From positions 45,126-109,125 of the forward strand of contig NZ_QLLC01000009.1 of NCBI RefSeq assembly GCF_003350205.1: DNA of 64,000 bases, in the 5' to 3' direction. The notes beneath the pieces were generated by a model. That model saw only the letters and a list, made by a program, of their open reading frames with translations, was not told the origin of the DNA and searched no databases. Each line of letters opens with the position of its first letter. Within the stretch, counting starts at the first letter, position 1. The stretch comes from Brevundimonas bullata (GTDB lineage: Bacteria; Pseudomonadota; Alphaproteobacteria; Caulobacterales; Caulobacteraceae). The translations under genes were made by a program, and so were the position numbers. Positions 9,628 to 17,773 of this stretch are shown one piece after another.

Positions 9628-12126
9628 TCAGAACAGAATCTTGCGCAGACTGATCCGGAAGGTCCGGCCCAGGGGGTCCAGATAGTCGGGCTGATAGGAC
9701 AGGGGCGTTTCGCCCAGCCCGTCGCGCACATCCAGCCTTTGGTCGAACAGGTTTTCGATGCCGATGCTGACGCGGGCACCCTTCAGCCACGGGTATTTCG
9801 CCACCCAGGTCTGACGCGACGACAGGTCGGCGAACAGGTTCAGGTTCACCGTGGTCAGGTCCGAGAAGGTCAGGTCGTCAGTCGGCGACGAGCCGCCGCT
9901 GATCCGCGTCGACTCTTTCCAGTTGGCGTTCAGGAAGCCGCCCATGCCGCTCTTGAACAGGCCGGCCTGGAACTGGACCTCGTTGCGCGACTGGCCGCCG
10001 CGCGCGCCGATGGCGGCGCCGTCCAGCAGGTCCAGCACCGGCAGGCCGTCGCGGATCGTGATTTCATCCTGAATGCGATAGGTGTGATAGAGTGAGACGT
10101 TGAACCGGCCCTGGCCGGGCTGCATCGCGGCCCCACGCCCGCCGCGTCCGCCGCCGCCCATTCGCATGCCGCCGCCGCCGGGGGAAGGACCGCCCGCGCC
10201 CGGACCACCGCCGGGTCCGCCGGGGCCGCGGCCCATGCGTCCGGCCGCCGCCGGGTCGGGCTTGCCGAAGGGGGTCGAGAAGTTCAGGCTCCAGCGGATT
10301 TCCTGCTGCTCGGCCTTCTGGAAGTTCAGCGGGCGGGCGTCGATGGACAGCAGATTGCCGTCCGTGTCGCGGGTGAAGCGCTCGGGCAGGGCCGCTTCCA
10401 GTTCCGGTGTGATGGTCGGGAAGGCGGCGATGGAGCCTTCGACCTCGGTCCGGGTGTAGTTGGCCGTCAGCCGCAGGTCCTTGTCCTTCAGCGGCGTCAG
10501 GTTGAAGCCCAGCTTCAGCACGCGCTTGGTCTCTTCGGACAGGCCGGCGTTGCCGCCTTCGATGCGGGTGATGTTGACCGATTGGCCGGTGCGGAAGTCA
10601 TAGACCGGCACGTTCGGCGTCGAGATGGTCGGGTCGTTCAACTGCGATATCGACGGCGGGCTCTGTTCGTCGGCCCAACTGACGTTGAAGTTGAGCGGGG
10701 TCCACGGCGACCAATTCAGGCCGACCGTATAGGCGCTCAGCCCGCCGAAGTCGGACAGGTCCTGATAGGCCAGGTTCAGGTTGGCCGACAGATCGCCCAG
10801 CACGCCCAGAACCTCTCGGTCGCGGCTGGCGATGGGCAGGTTGAAGTTGCCCGATGCGCTGGTCCGGTCGCGCGACAGCGAGCGCTCCGAGAAGACGCTG
10901 GTCTTCAGGTCTGCATCATAACGCAGGCTTTCGGAATCCAGGGTCTGGGTGTCGAAGCCGACCTTGAAGGTCGAGGTCAGGGCGCCCGCAGGGCCCTCCC
11001 AGGCGGTGCCGTTGATGACGCCTTCAAGATTGCCGCTGCTGGACACGGATCGGGCGGTGTCGAAGGGCAGGCGCGGCGCCTTGTCGGCGTCGCCGAACGG
11101 ATCGATCACGCCCGCCGTCACCCCGGCTTGCAGCGTGTCCTGATCCAGTCCGCGCCCGGTGCGGGTCTTGGTTTCGGTGCGGTCATAGCCGCCGGTCAGC
11201 GTCCAGCGCCAGTCGCCCAGATAGCCGTCCACCAGGGCCCCGACCTTGCCCGCCAGGGTGTCGGTGGTGCGCGACAGGGCGTCGGGGGCGTTCAGGTAGA
11301 GCATTTCCGTCACCGTCGACGGCGGCACGGCCAACTGGACGCTCGGGAGGCCCTGATAGGACAGCCGCGAGGTGTCCTCCAGACTGGCGCTCAGCGTCAG
11401 GGCGGTGGTGTCGTTCAGGTCGCGCACCAGCGAACCGGCGACCGAGGCCTGTTCCTGCTTGGCCAGCAGGGTGCGGTAGGCGGTCGGGTCGCCGTCTTCC
11501 CGCTGGATATTGCGTTCGGTCTCGAACAGGGGCGTGTCGTTCTCGTATTCCAGATCCAGCGTCGTGCGCTGCTTGCCGGCGATGCGCAGGATATTGCTTT
11601 CCAGATCGCTGACGGTGCGGCCGCCTGCATCCGGGCGGCGGACGCTGGCCTGCATCGTCAGCGAGCGGAAGTTCGCTTTCAGCACGAAGTTCACCACGCG
11701 CTGATCGGCGCTGTAGCCATAGGAGAGGGCGGTTTCCTCGGGCAGGATCTCGGTGCGTTCGATGGCCTCGGGCGGGATGCCGCGGATTTCCTGGAAGCCC
11801 GAGATGCGCCGTCCGTTGACCAGGAAGACCGGCGCGCCGCCGCGCGAGCTGCGCGTCACCGGCTCCAGCAGGGTCATCAACTCCTGGATGCTGCTGGCGC
11901 CGTAAGCCTTCAGCTGTTCTTCATCCAGCACCAGCTCGGGCTCATAGTCGCCCAGGGCCGCGCCCCGGCGTCGGCTCGACACAGCCTGGATCTCGCCCAG
12001 GTCATAGGCCTCCTGCTCTTCAGCCGCAGGGACGGCGGGCGTCTGGGTCTGCGGCGCGACCGCGGGCGTCGTCTCCGCATTGGGATCGAGCGAGGCGAGA
12101 GCGAGAAGCAGAACGACGGGTGACAT
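9628..12126 (-). CDS. TonB-dependent outer-membrane receptor with glycine-rich insert
   Basis: An 832-residue outer-membrane beta-barrel with an N-terminal plug. A hydrophobic leader (MSPVVLLLALASL) is followed by a Pro/Ala/Thr linker, then plug-like segments SIQELMTLLEP, VFLVNGRRISGFQEIRGIPP and YGYSADQRVVNFVLK. The barrel ends SLRKILF, with the terminal Phe typical of Omp85-assembled barrels. A low-complexity Gly/Met/Arg stretch lies at about residues 625-667 (DNA about 10125-10250) between barrel strands. No plug motif or neighbour identifies the substrate. The family is close to receptors abundant in Caulobacterales and Sphingomonadales. It is transcribed toward the mce repeat region, alone. 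Confidence 0.85.
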   Translation of the reverse strand: MSPVVLLLALASLDPNAETTPAVAPQTQTPAVPAAEEQEAYDLGEIQAVSSRRRGAALGDYEPELVLDEEQLKAYGASSIQELMTLLEPVTRSSRGGAPVFLVNGRRISGFQEIRGIPPEAIERTEILPEETALSYGYSADQRVVNFVLKANFRSLTMQASVRRPDAGGRTVSDLESNILRIAGKQRTTLDLEYENDTPLFETERNIQREDGDPTAYRTLLAKQEQASVAGSLVRDLNDTTALTLSASLEDTSRLSYQGLPSVQLAVPPSTVTEMLYLNAPDALSRTTDTLAGKVGALVDGYLGDWRWTLTGGYDRTETKTRTGRGLDQDTLQAGVTAGVIDPFGDADKAPRLPFDTARSVSSSGNLEGVINGTAWEGPAGALTSTFKVGFDTQTLDSESLRYDADLKTSVFSERSLSRDRTSASGNFNLPIASRDREVLGVLGDLSANLNLAYQDLSDFGGLSAYTVGLNWSPWTPLNFNVSWADEQSPPSISQLNDPTISTPNVPVYDFRTGQSVNITRIEGGNAGLSEETKRVLKLGFNLTPLKDKDLRLTANYTRTEVEGSIAAFPTITPELEAALPERFTRDTDGNLLSIDARPLNFQKAEQQEIRWSLNFSTPFGKPDPAAAGRMGRGPGGPGGGPGAGGPSPGGGGMRMGGGGRGGRGAAMQPGQGRFNVSLYHTYRIQDEITIRDGLPVLDLLDGAAIGARGGQSRNEVQFQAGLFKSGMGGFLNANWKESTRISGGSSPTDDLTFSDLTTVNLNLFADLSSRQTWVAKYPWLKGARVSIGIENLFDQRLDVRDGLGETPLSYQPDYLDPLGRTFRISLRKILF

Positions 12127-12326
12127 GAAGAGTCCTGGCTAGACCGGAAGCTTGGGGCGTCGACCTGCTTGAAGACCGATGTGCGCCGAATAGTGGCGGG
12201 ACGATCTCCGTCAGATTAACAGCCTGTAATGACGCGGAAATGTCACAGCAGGCCCGACAGTGATCTAACGCAGAAAGGGGCGGCGTCCGTCGCACGCCGC
12301 CCCTTCTTTTTTCGGCTCCGATGAAA
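12127..12326 (-). promoter_or_regulatory. Leader region of the glycine-rich TonB receptor gene
   Basis: About 200 bp between two leftward TonB receptor genes. It must carry the promoter of the downstream receptor, because a terminator-like stem (12275-12305) ends the upstream transcript. I see no convincing operator palindrome or riboswitch fold in 12127-12270. Confidence 0.4.
12275..12312. terminator. Stem-loop terminator 3' of the ZnuD-like gene
   Basis: Perfect 11-bp stem AAGGGGCGGCG / CGCCGCCCCTT with a nine-base loop. The T-run is strongest on the plus strand (CTTTTTT at 12306-12312). For the leftward gene ending at 12327 the stem is followed by TTTC. It probably works leftward here, since no rightward gene ends nearby. 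Confidence 0.7.
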
Positions 12327-14402
12327 TCAGAAGCGGGCGCGAACACCCAAGACCAGGTTGCGGCCCCGCTGCGGGGCGGTTTCGGCCAGGAAGGAGGCGT
12401 GGTTCAGCGCCAGTTCGTCCAGCAGGTTGGTCCCGCGCAGGAAGATCTGAGACTTCACCCCGGCCAGTTCCACGTCATAGGCCACGGTGGCGTTGACCAT
12501 GTTGTAGCCCGGCGTCTCGCTCTCGAAGGCGGCGATGTCGTTCTGCTTGAAGGTGCGGCTATATTCGACGTCGCCCGACCATGGCCCGGCGAAGGCCTCG
12601 GCCCGGACGCCCAGGCGCGCCGCCGGGATGCGGGGCAGGTTGCCGCCGTCGCCCTTCAGCTCGCCGCGCACATAGTCGCCGAAGACCGTGGCCGACAGCC
12701 AGGGGGTCAGCTGCTGGCGCACCTCGCCTTCCAGCCCGGTGAAGGTCGCGTCGGCCTGGCTGTATTGGATCAGGCGGAAGTCCTCGAACTGATCCAGGGT
12801 GCGGGCGAAGATGTAGTCGTCATAGACGTAGTGATAGGCGCTGACCGAGGCCGTGGTGGACCCCGCCGTCTTGCGCAGCGTCAGTTCCAGGGCGTTGGCG
12901 GTTTCGACGTCCAGGCCGCTGTCGCCGATCTCATAGGTGTTGGTCGCGAGGTGGACGCCGTCGGCATAGAGTTCCTGCGCCGAGGGGGCGCGTTGCGAGC
13001 GCGACAGCGACACGGCGCCGGACCAGCCGGGCATGAAGTGCCAGACCGCCGAGCCCGAGATCGAGAAGGGCTTGTGCTCGGTGTCGGCCAGGCCGATGGC
13101 CGAGGCCTCCTGCCATTCCTGACGCAGGGCGCCTTCCAGGTGCCAGTCGCCCAGTTCATATTCCTCCATCACGAACAGGCCGGTGTTCTTGGTCGTGCTG
13201 GGGGCCAGGAAGCTTTCCTCGCCGACGGCGGCGAAGTCGCTCTTGCTCAGTTGCAGGCCGACCACGCCCTTGAAGCCGGCGATCTCGCGATGCTGGGCCT
13301 CGATGCGGCCGTCATAGCCCTCGTTGGTGAAGGTGGTCGAGACGACGCCTTCTTCCAGTTCCTGATGCTGGTAGTCGGTGTAGCCGGCGCGCAGACGCAG
13401 GTTCTCGATGCCGGGCAGGGGATCGCGCAGTTCACCGCGCAGATCGACGCGGCGGCTCTTCAGCCGGACCTCGGGCACGCCGTGGTCGTGATCGTGCTCT
13501 TCGCCTTCCTCATGATCGTGGCCGTCATGGTCGTGATCATCGTGACCGCCGCAATGCAGATGGTCGCCGTGCGGGTGGCAGCCCTCGTATTCGTGAGTGT
13601 GGCCCGCCAGGCCGTAACGGCTGGTCTGTTCGGTATAGGCCGCGCCCAGATAGCCGCGCGAACCGATGTATGAGGCGCCCAGCGTCGCGGTCGAGGTATC
13701 GTTGTAGGAGCCGTCCAGACGCGGTTCGTCCCAGTCCGGGACCTTGTAGTCGTCGGCCTTGCGCGCGGCGGCTTCGACGCGAACGGCGAAGTTGCCTGCG
13801 CCGACCGTCAGGCCGACCACGCCAGCCTCTTCGTTGTCGACCGAGCCGCGACGGTATTCGACCACGCCCTCGCCGTTGTTGGCGGGGATGCGGGTGGGGA
13901 TCTTCTTGTCCAGCAGGTTGACCGCGCCGCCAATGGCGCCGCCGCCATAGAGCAGGGCCGAGGGACCGCGCAGGATTTCGATGCCTTCCAGCAGCAGCGG
14001 CTCGCCGCTGATCGCGTGGTCGGGCGAGACTTCCGAGGCGTCCATCAGACCGGCGCCTTCGCTCAGCACCTTGACGCGCGGGGCGGCCTGGCCGCGCACC
14101 ACCGGACGGCTGGCGCCGCCGCCGAAGGTGTCGGAGTTGACGCCGGGAATGCTGCTGAGGGTGTCGCCCAGGGTCGACTGGCGGCGGTGGACCAGTTCGT
14201 CGCCGCTCAGCAGGGCGACGTGCGAGCCTACGTCGTCGCCGGCACGGCCCAGGGGCAGGGCGCGGACCACCACATCGGCGATCTCGGTCGGCTCGTCCTG
14301 ATGCGCGGTCTGGATGACGTCGTCAGCCGCAAAGGCGTTGCAGGAGAGGGCGGCGGCCCCGGCGGCGGTCAGCAGAAAGGTTTGAAGTCGCAAGGCACGC
14401 AT
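12327..14402 (-). CDS. znuD: ZnuD-like TonB-dependent zinc receptor
   Basis: A 691-residue outer-membrane receptor probably importing zinc. Signal peptide MRALRLQTFLLTAAGAAALS...AFA, plug segments LGDTLSSIPGVNSDTFGGGA, RPVVRGQAAPRVKVL and EILRGPSALLYGGGAIGG, then a barrel ending GVRARF. A histidine/aspartate-rich extracellular loop at about residues 268-307 (HTHEYEGCHPHGDHLHCGG followed by DHDHDGHDHEE) matches the metal-capture loop of the ZnuD family. A Zur-type palindrome lies just upstream of the start, supporting zinc rather than another metal. The family resemblance is strong; the exact metal range is inferred. Confidence 0.9.
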   Translation of the reverse strand: MRALRLQTFLLTAAGAAALSCNAFAADDVIQTAHQDEPTEIADVVVRALPLGRAGDDVGSHVALLSGDELVHRRQSTLGDTLSSIPGVNSDTFGGGASRPVVRGQAAPRVKVLSEGAGLMDASEVSPDHAISGEPLLLEGIEILRGPSALLYGGGAIGGAVNLLDKKIPTRIPANNGEGVVEYRRGSVDNEEAGVVGLTVGAGNFAVRVEAAARKADDYKVPDWDEPRLDGSYNDTSTATLGASYIGSRGYLGAAYTEQTSRYGLAGHTHEYEGCHPHGDHLHCGGHDDHDHDGHDHEEGEEHDHDHGVPEVRLKSRRVDLRGELRDPLPGIENLRLRAGYTDYQHQELEEGVVSTTFTNEGYDGRIEAQHREIAGFKGVVGLQLSKSDFAAVGEESFLAPSTTKNTGLFVMEEYELGDWHLEGALRQEWQEASAIGLADTEHKPFSISGSAVWHFMPGWSGAVSLSRSQRAPSAQELYADGVHLATNTYEIGDSGLDVETANALELTLRKTAGSTTASVSAYHYVYDDYIFARTLDQFEDFRLIQYSQADATFTGLEGEVRQQLTPWLSATVFGDYVRGELKGDGGNLPRIPAARLGVRAEAFAGPWSGDVEYSRTFKQNDIAAFESETPGYNMVNATVAYDVELAGVKSQIFLRGTNLLDELALNHASFLAETAPQRGRNLVLGVRARF

Positions 14403-14424
14403 CCCCGTTACAATGTCGCGAACT

Positions 14425-14444
14425 TGATATGTTATAGTGTATCA
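14425..14444. promoter_or_regulatory. Probable Zur box upstream of the zinc receptor
   Basis: TGATATGTTATAGTGTATCA, an imperfect 20-bp palindrome (14 of 20 positions symmetric) in an AT-rich pocket. The half GATATGTTATA matches the alphaproteobacterial Zur consensus half-site as I remember it. It ends 23 bp upstream of the znuD-like start, so a bound repressor would block its promoter. The same region also precedes the divergent lipoprotein gene. Confidence 0.72.
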
Positions 14445-14532
14445 CTACGCAACCGCCTCGCTGCATTTCCTGACAAGCGGAGCCTTTGACGAAGAGCGGC
14501 GTTCGGACGGGACACCCTCAGAGAGGCCGACC

Positions 14533-15387
14533 ATGACCCGTACCGCCGTTGCGCTGATAACCTGTCTCGGCCTGACCGCAGCCGCCTGTTCGCAGGAGGC
14601 GCCGCCGACGACCGCTCCGGTCGAGGCGCCGGTCGCCCCGCTCGCCGCCGCCGTCGGCTATGCCTGCGAGAGCGGCAAGGTGGTCACTGTGACCTACCCG
14701 GACACGGAGACGGCTCGGGTGTCCTATGACGGTCGTGACTATGTCCTGGCCAGCGCCGTCTCGGCCAGCGGGGCGCGCTACGCCGGGCAGGGGCTGGAAT
14801 GGTGGACCGCCAGCCGCGACGGGCAGGAAAGCGGAACCCTCAGCCGACTGTCGCCGAATGATACGACAGGCGGGACCATCATCGAGCGTTGCAGTCGCCC
14901 GGTCCCGGCGCTGGCTCCGTCGCCCGAGGCGCCGTGCATCGGGACCAATCTAAGGCTGTCGGTCGAGGGCGGCGACGCGGGCATGGGCAATCGCCTCACC
15001 ACCCTGGCCTTGCAGAATGTCGGGACGCAGACCTGCAGCCTGACCGGCTATCCGACCGTGACGCTGGCCGATGCGGGCGACCGTGTCCTGACGGCGGTCA
15101 AGGCGGTGCAGGAGCCGGGGAGTTACTTCACGCAGGGAATGACGTCGACGCCGGTCGCGCTGAAGCCCCGGTCCAAGGCCTATTTCGATCTGGCCTGGAA
15201 CGTCGTGCCGCATGAAGCCGAGGGCGAAAAGGCCTGTCCCGAGGCCAAGACCCTGCGCCTGACGACCCCCGGCGATACGGCCTTGGTCACGCTCCCGCTG
15301 GCCCTGACCGCGTGCGGGAGGCAAATTCGCGTCAGCCCATTTCGTCCGGTAAGCGAGGCTTCGGCCAGACCTGCCCCTGCGGCCTGA
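14533..15387 (+). CDS. Lipoprotein with MliC-like and DUF4232-like domains
   Basis: A 284-residue lipoprotein. The leader MTRTAVALITCLGLTAAACS ends in a lipobox with Cys19 as the acylation site. Residues about 42-110 (GYACESGKVVTVTYP, ARVSYDGRDYVL, GLEWWTASRDGQE) resemble MliC, the membrane-anchored inhibitor of C-type lysozyme. Residues about 135-275 (CIGTNLRLSVEGGDAG, LALQNVGTQTCSLTGYP) resemble DUF4232. MliC proteins protect against host or competitor lysozyme; the DUF4232 part has no known function. The start at 14533 is chosen because it gives the lipoprotein leader. The gene is divergent from the zinc receptor. Confidence 0.75.
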   Translation: MTRTAVALITCLGLTAAACSQEAPPTTAPVEAPVAPLAAAVGYACESGKVVTVTYPDTETARVSYDGRDYVLASAVSASGARYAGQGLEWWTASRDGQESGTLSRLSPNDTTGGTIIERCSRPVPALAPSPEAPCIGTNLRLSVEGGDAGMGNRLTTLALQNVGTQTCSLTGYPTVTLADAGDRVLTAVKAVQEPGSYFTQGMTSTPVALKPRSKAYFDLAWNVVPHEAEGEKACPEAKTLRLTTPGDTALVTLPLALTACGRQIRVSPFRPVSEASARPAPAA

Positions 15388-15432
15388 AATCAGGGGTTCA
15401 AACCTGCCTGAATTCAGCGTAGCGGAGAAATC

Positions 15433-16635
15433 ATGACCCAGAGCACCAATACGGTCTTCTACGACCGCATCTCCGCCGAACTGGCCGACATCGACGCCCA
15501 GGGCCTGACCAAGCCCGAGCGCGTCATCGCCTCGCGTCAGGGGCCGGTGATTTCGGTCAACGGCCGCGAGGTCCTGAACTTCTGCGCCAACAACTATCTC
15601 GGCCTCGCCGGCGACGAGCGCGTGACCCAGGCGGGCATCAAGGCGATGGAGACGTGGGGCGCGGGCACGGCCTCGGTCCGCTTCATCTGCGGCACGCTGG
15701 AAATCCACAAGGAGCTGGAACGCGCCATCGCCGACTACCTCGGCTTTGAAGACACCATCCTGTTCGCCGCCGCCTTTGACGCCAACGGCGGCATCTTCGA
15801 GCCCCTGTTCGGGGCCGAGGACGCCATCGTCTCGGACAGCCTGAACCACGCCTCGATCATCGACGGCGTGCGCCTGTGCAAGGCCAAGCGCTATCGCTTC
15901 GCCACCTCGGACATGGCCGATCTGGAAGCCCAACTGAAGCAGGCCCGGGCCGACGGCGCGCGCGAGATCATCATCGCCACCGACGGCGCCTTCTCGATGG
16001 ACGGCTATATCGCCAGGCTGAAGGAGATCCGGACCCTGGCTGACCAGTACGGCGCCCTGATCATGGTCGACGACTGCCACGCCACCGGCTTCCTGGGCGA
16101 CAAGGGGCGCGGCTCATATGCTCATCACGGCGTCGAGGTGGACTTCGTCACCGGCACCTTCGGCAAGGCTCTGGGCGGCGCCATGGGCGGCTTCATCTGC
16201 GCCAAGGCCAATGTCGTGGCCCTGCTGAAGCAGCGGGCGCGGCCCTATCTCTTCTCCAACGCCCTGGCGCCCGCCGTCTGCGGTTCGTCGCTAGAAGCCA
16301 TTCGCATCGCCGCGGGCGAGGAGGGCGACGCCCTGCGCGCCCAGCTGTTCGCCAACGCCGCGCGGTTCCGCTCGGCCATGACCGAGGCGGGCTTCACCCT
16401 GCAACCGGGCGAGCACCCCATCATCCCCGTCATGCTGGGCGACGCCAAGCTGGCGCAGGATATGGCGGCGCGGATGCTGGAACTGGGCGTCTACGTCATC
16501 GGCTTCAGCTTCCCGGTGGTGCCGCGCGGCCAGGCCCGCATCCGCACCCAGATGTCGGCCGCCCACACCTTTGAACAGATCGACGCCGCCGTGGCGGCGT
16601 TCACGACGGCTGGTAAAGAACTGGGAGTGATTTGA
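15433..16635 (+). CDS. kbl: Glycine C-acetyltransferase (2-amino-3-ketobutyrate CoA ligase)
   Basis: PLP enzyme that cleaves 2-amino-3-ketobutyrate with CoA into glycine and acetyl-CoA, the second step of threonine breakdown. The 400-residue length is typical. Visible are the N-terminal NFCANNYLGLAGDERV, the cofactor-binding SDSLNHASIIDGVRLC, VDDCHATGFLGDKGRGS, and the Schiff-base lysine region FVTGTFGKALGGAMGG. A GGAG ribosome site precedes the ATG at 15433. The stop TGA shares its last base with the ATG of tdh, so the two are translationally coupled. Confidence 0.97.
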   Translation: MTQSTNTVFYDRISAELADIDAQGLTKPERVIASRQGPVISVNGREVLNFCANNYLGLAGDERVTQAGIKAMETWGAGTASVRFICGTLEIHKELERAIADYLGFEDTILFAAAFDANGGIFEPLFGAEDAIVSDSLNHASIIDGVRLCKAKRYRFATSDMADLEAQLKQARADGAREIIIATDGAFSMDGYIARLKEIRTLADQYGALIMVDDCHATGFLGDKGRGSYAHHGVEVDFVTGTFGKALGGAMGGFICAKANVVALLKQRARPYLFSNALAPAVCGSSLEAIRIAAGEEGDALRAQLFANAARFRSAMTEAGFTLQPGEHPIIPVMLGDAKLAQDMAARMLELGVYVIGFSFPVVPRGQARIRTQMSAAHTFEQIDAAVAAFTTAGKELGVI

Positions 16636-17681
16636 TGGCGGACATGATGAAGGCTCTGGCCAAGACCAAGCCCGACGTCGGCCTTGAGCTGATCGACGCC
16701 CCGATTCCCGTGGCGGGCGACGAGGACGTGCTGATCCGCGTCCACCGCACCGCCGTCTGCGGCACCGACATCCACATCTGGAACTGGGACGAGTGGTCCC
16801 AGAAGAACGTGCCCGTCCCGATGATCACCGGCCACGAGTTCGCCGGCGAGATCGTCGCCATCGGCAAGGACGTGGATCGCCGACTGAAGATCGGCCAGCG
16901 CGTCTCGGCCGAGGGTCACGTCATCGACCTGAACTCCGAAGCCGCCCGCGCCGGTCACTTCCACCTGGACCCCGACACGCGCGGCATCGGCGTGAACCGT
17001 CAGGGCGCCTTCGCCGAGTTCGTGGTGGCCCCGGCCTTCAACGTCATCGAACTGCCCGATGACGTCCCCTATGAGATCGGCTCGATCCTGGACCCCTTCG
17101 GCAACGCCGTGCACACGGCGCAGCAGTTCGACCTGTTGGGCGAGGACGTGCTGGTCACGGGCGCGGGTCCCATCGGCATGATGGCCGCTGCGGTCGCGCG
17201 CCACGCGGGGGCTCGCACCGTGGTCCTGACCGATATCAACGACTTCCGTCTGGAACTTGCGCAAAAGGTTGCGCCGGGCGTGCGCACGGTCAACACCACC
17301 AAGGAAGACCTGCGTGACGTCATGCACGAGCTGGGCCTGAAGGTCGGCTTCGACGTGGCGCTGGAGATGTCGGGCTCGCCCATCGCCTTCAAGCAGTGCG
17401 TCGACACCCTGATCATGGGCGGCGGCATGGCCATGCTGGGCATTCCGTCCAAGCCGATGGAGACGGACTGGGGCGCGATCATCCTGAAGGCCCTGACCAT
17501 CAAGGGCGTCTATGGGCGCGAGATGTTCACCACCTGGCGCAAGATGCTGGGCCTGCTGAAGGCCGGTCTGGACCTGACGCCGCTGATCACCCATCAGATG
17601 CCCTATCAGGACTTCGAGGCGGGCTTCGAGGCCATGCGCTCGGGCCAGTCGGGCAAGGTCGTCTTGAACTGGGCCGACTGA
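16635..17681 (+). CDS. tdh: L-threonine 3-dehydrogenase
   Basis: Zinc- and NAD-dependent enzyme oxidising threonine to 2-amino-3-ketobutyrate, the substrate of Kbl. The 348 residues form a medium-chain dehydrogenase: VHRTAVCGTDIHIWNWDEW with the catalytic-zinc Cys, TGHEFAGEI with the zinc His-Glu, and a Rossmann segment DVLVTGAGPIGMMAA. The ATG at 16635 overlaps the kbl TGA by one base; a second ATG at 16647 (MKALAKTKPD) is possible and is closer to the start of E. coli Tdh. A terminator follows. Confidence 0.97.
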   Translation: MADMMKALAKTKPDVGLELIDAPIPVAGDEDVLIRVHRTAVCGTDIHIWNWDEWSQKNVPVPMITGHEFAGEIVAIGKDVDRRLKIGQRVSAEGHVIDLNSEAARAGHFHLDPDTRGIGVNRQGAFAEFVVAPAFNVIELPDDVPYEIGSILDPFGNAVHTAQQFDLLGEDVLVTGAGPIGMMAAAVARHAGARTVVLTDINDFRLELAQKVAPGVRTVNTTKEDLRDVMHELGLKVGFDVALEMSGSPIAFKQCVDTLIMGGGMAMLGIPSKPMETDWGAIILKALTIKGVYGREMFTTWRKMLGLLKAGLDLTPLITHQMPYQDFEAGFEAMRSGQSGKVVLNWAD

Positions 17682-17701
17682 TCCGCGCCTGAAGCGAACC
17701 C

Positions 17702-17737
17702 AAGGCCCTCTGACCGCAAGGCAGGGGGCTTTTTCGT
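17702..17737 (+). terminator. Terminator after kbl-tdh
   Basis: GCCCTCTG ... CAGGGGGC (8 bp including a G-T pair) around a CCGCAAGG-type loop, followed by TTTTTC. It starts about 20 bases after the tdh stop. Confidence 0.8.
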
Positions 17738-17773
17738 GTCCGGCCTGCCCCGAACCTGGGCGCGGTCGTCATT

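Noticed and set aside
10125..10250. Frameshift or assembly error in the glycine-rich part of the TonB receptor
   Set aside because: The frame stays open on both sides and normal barrel sequence continues in the same frame through to the terminal Phe.
10582..12123. A 513-residue plus-strand open frame opposite the glycine-rich TonB receptor
   Set aside because: Shadow of the receptor gene; no recognisable protein features.
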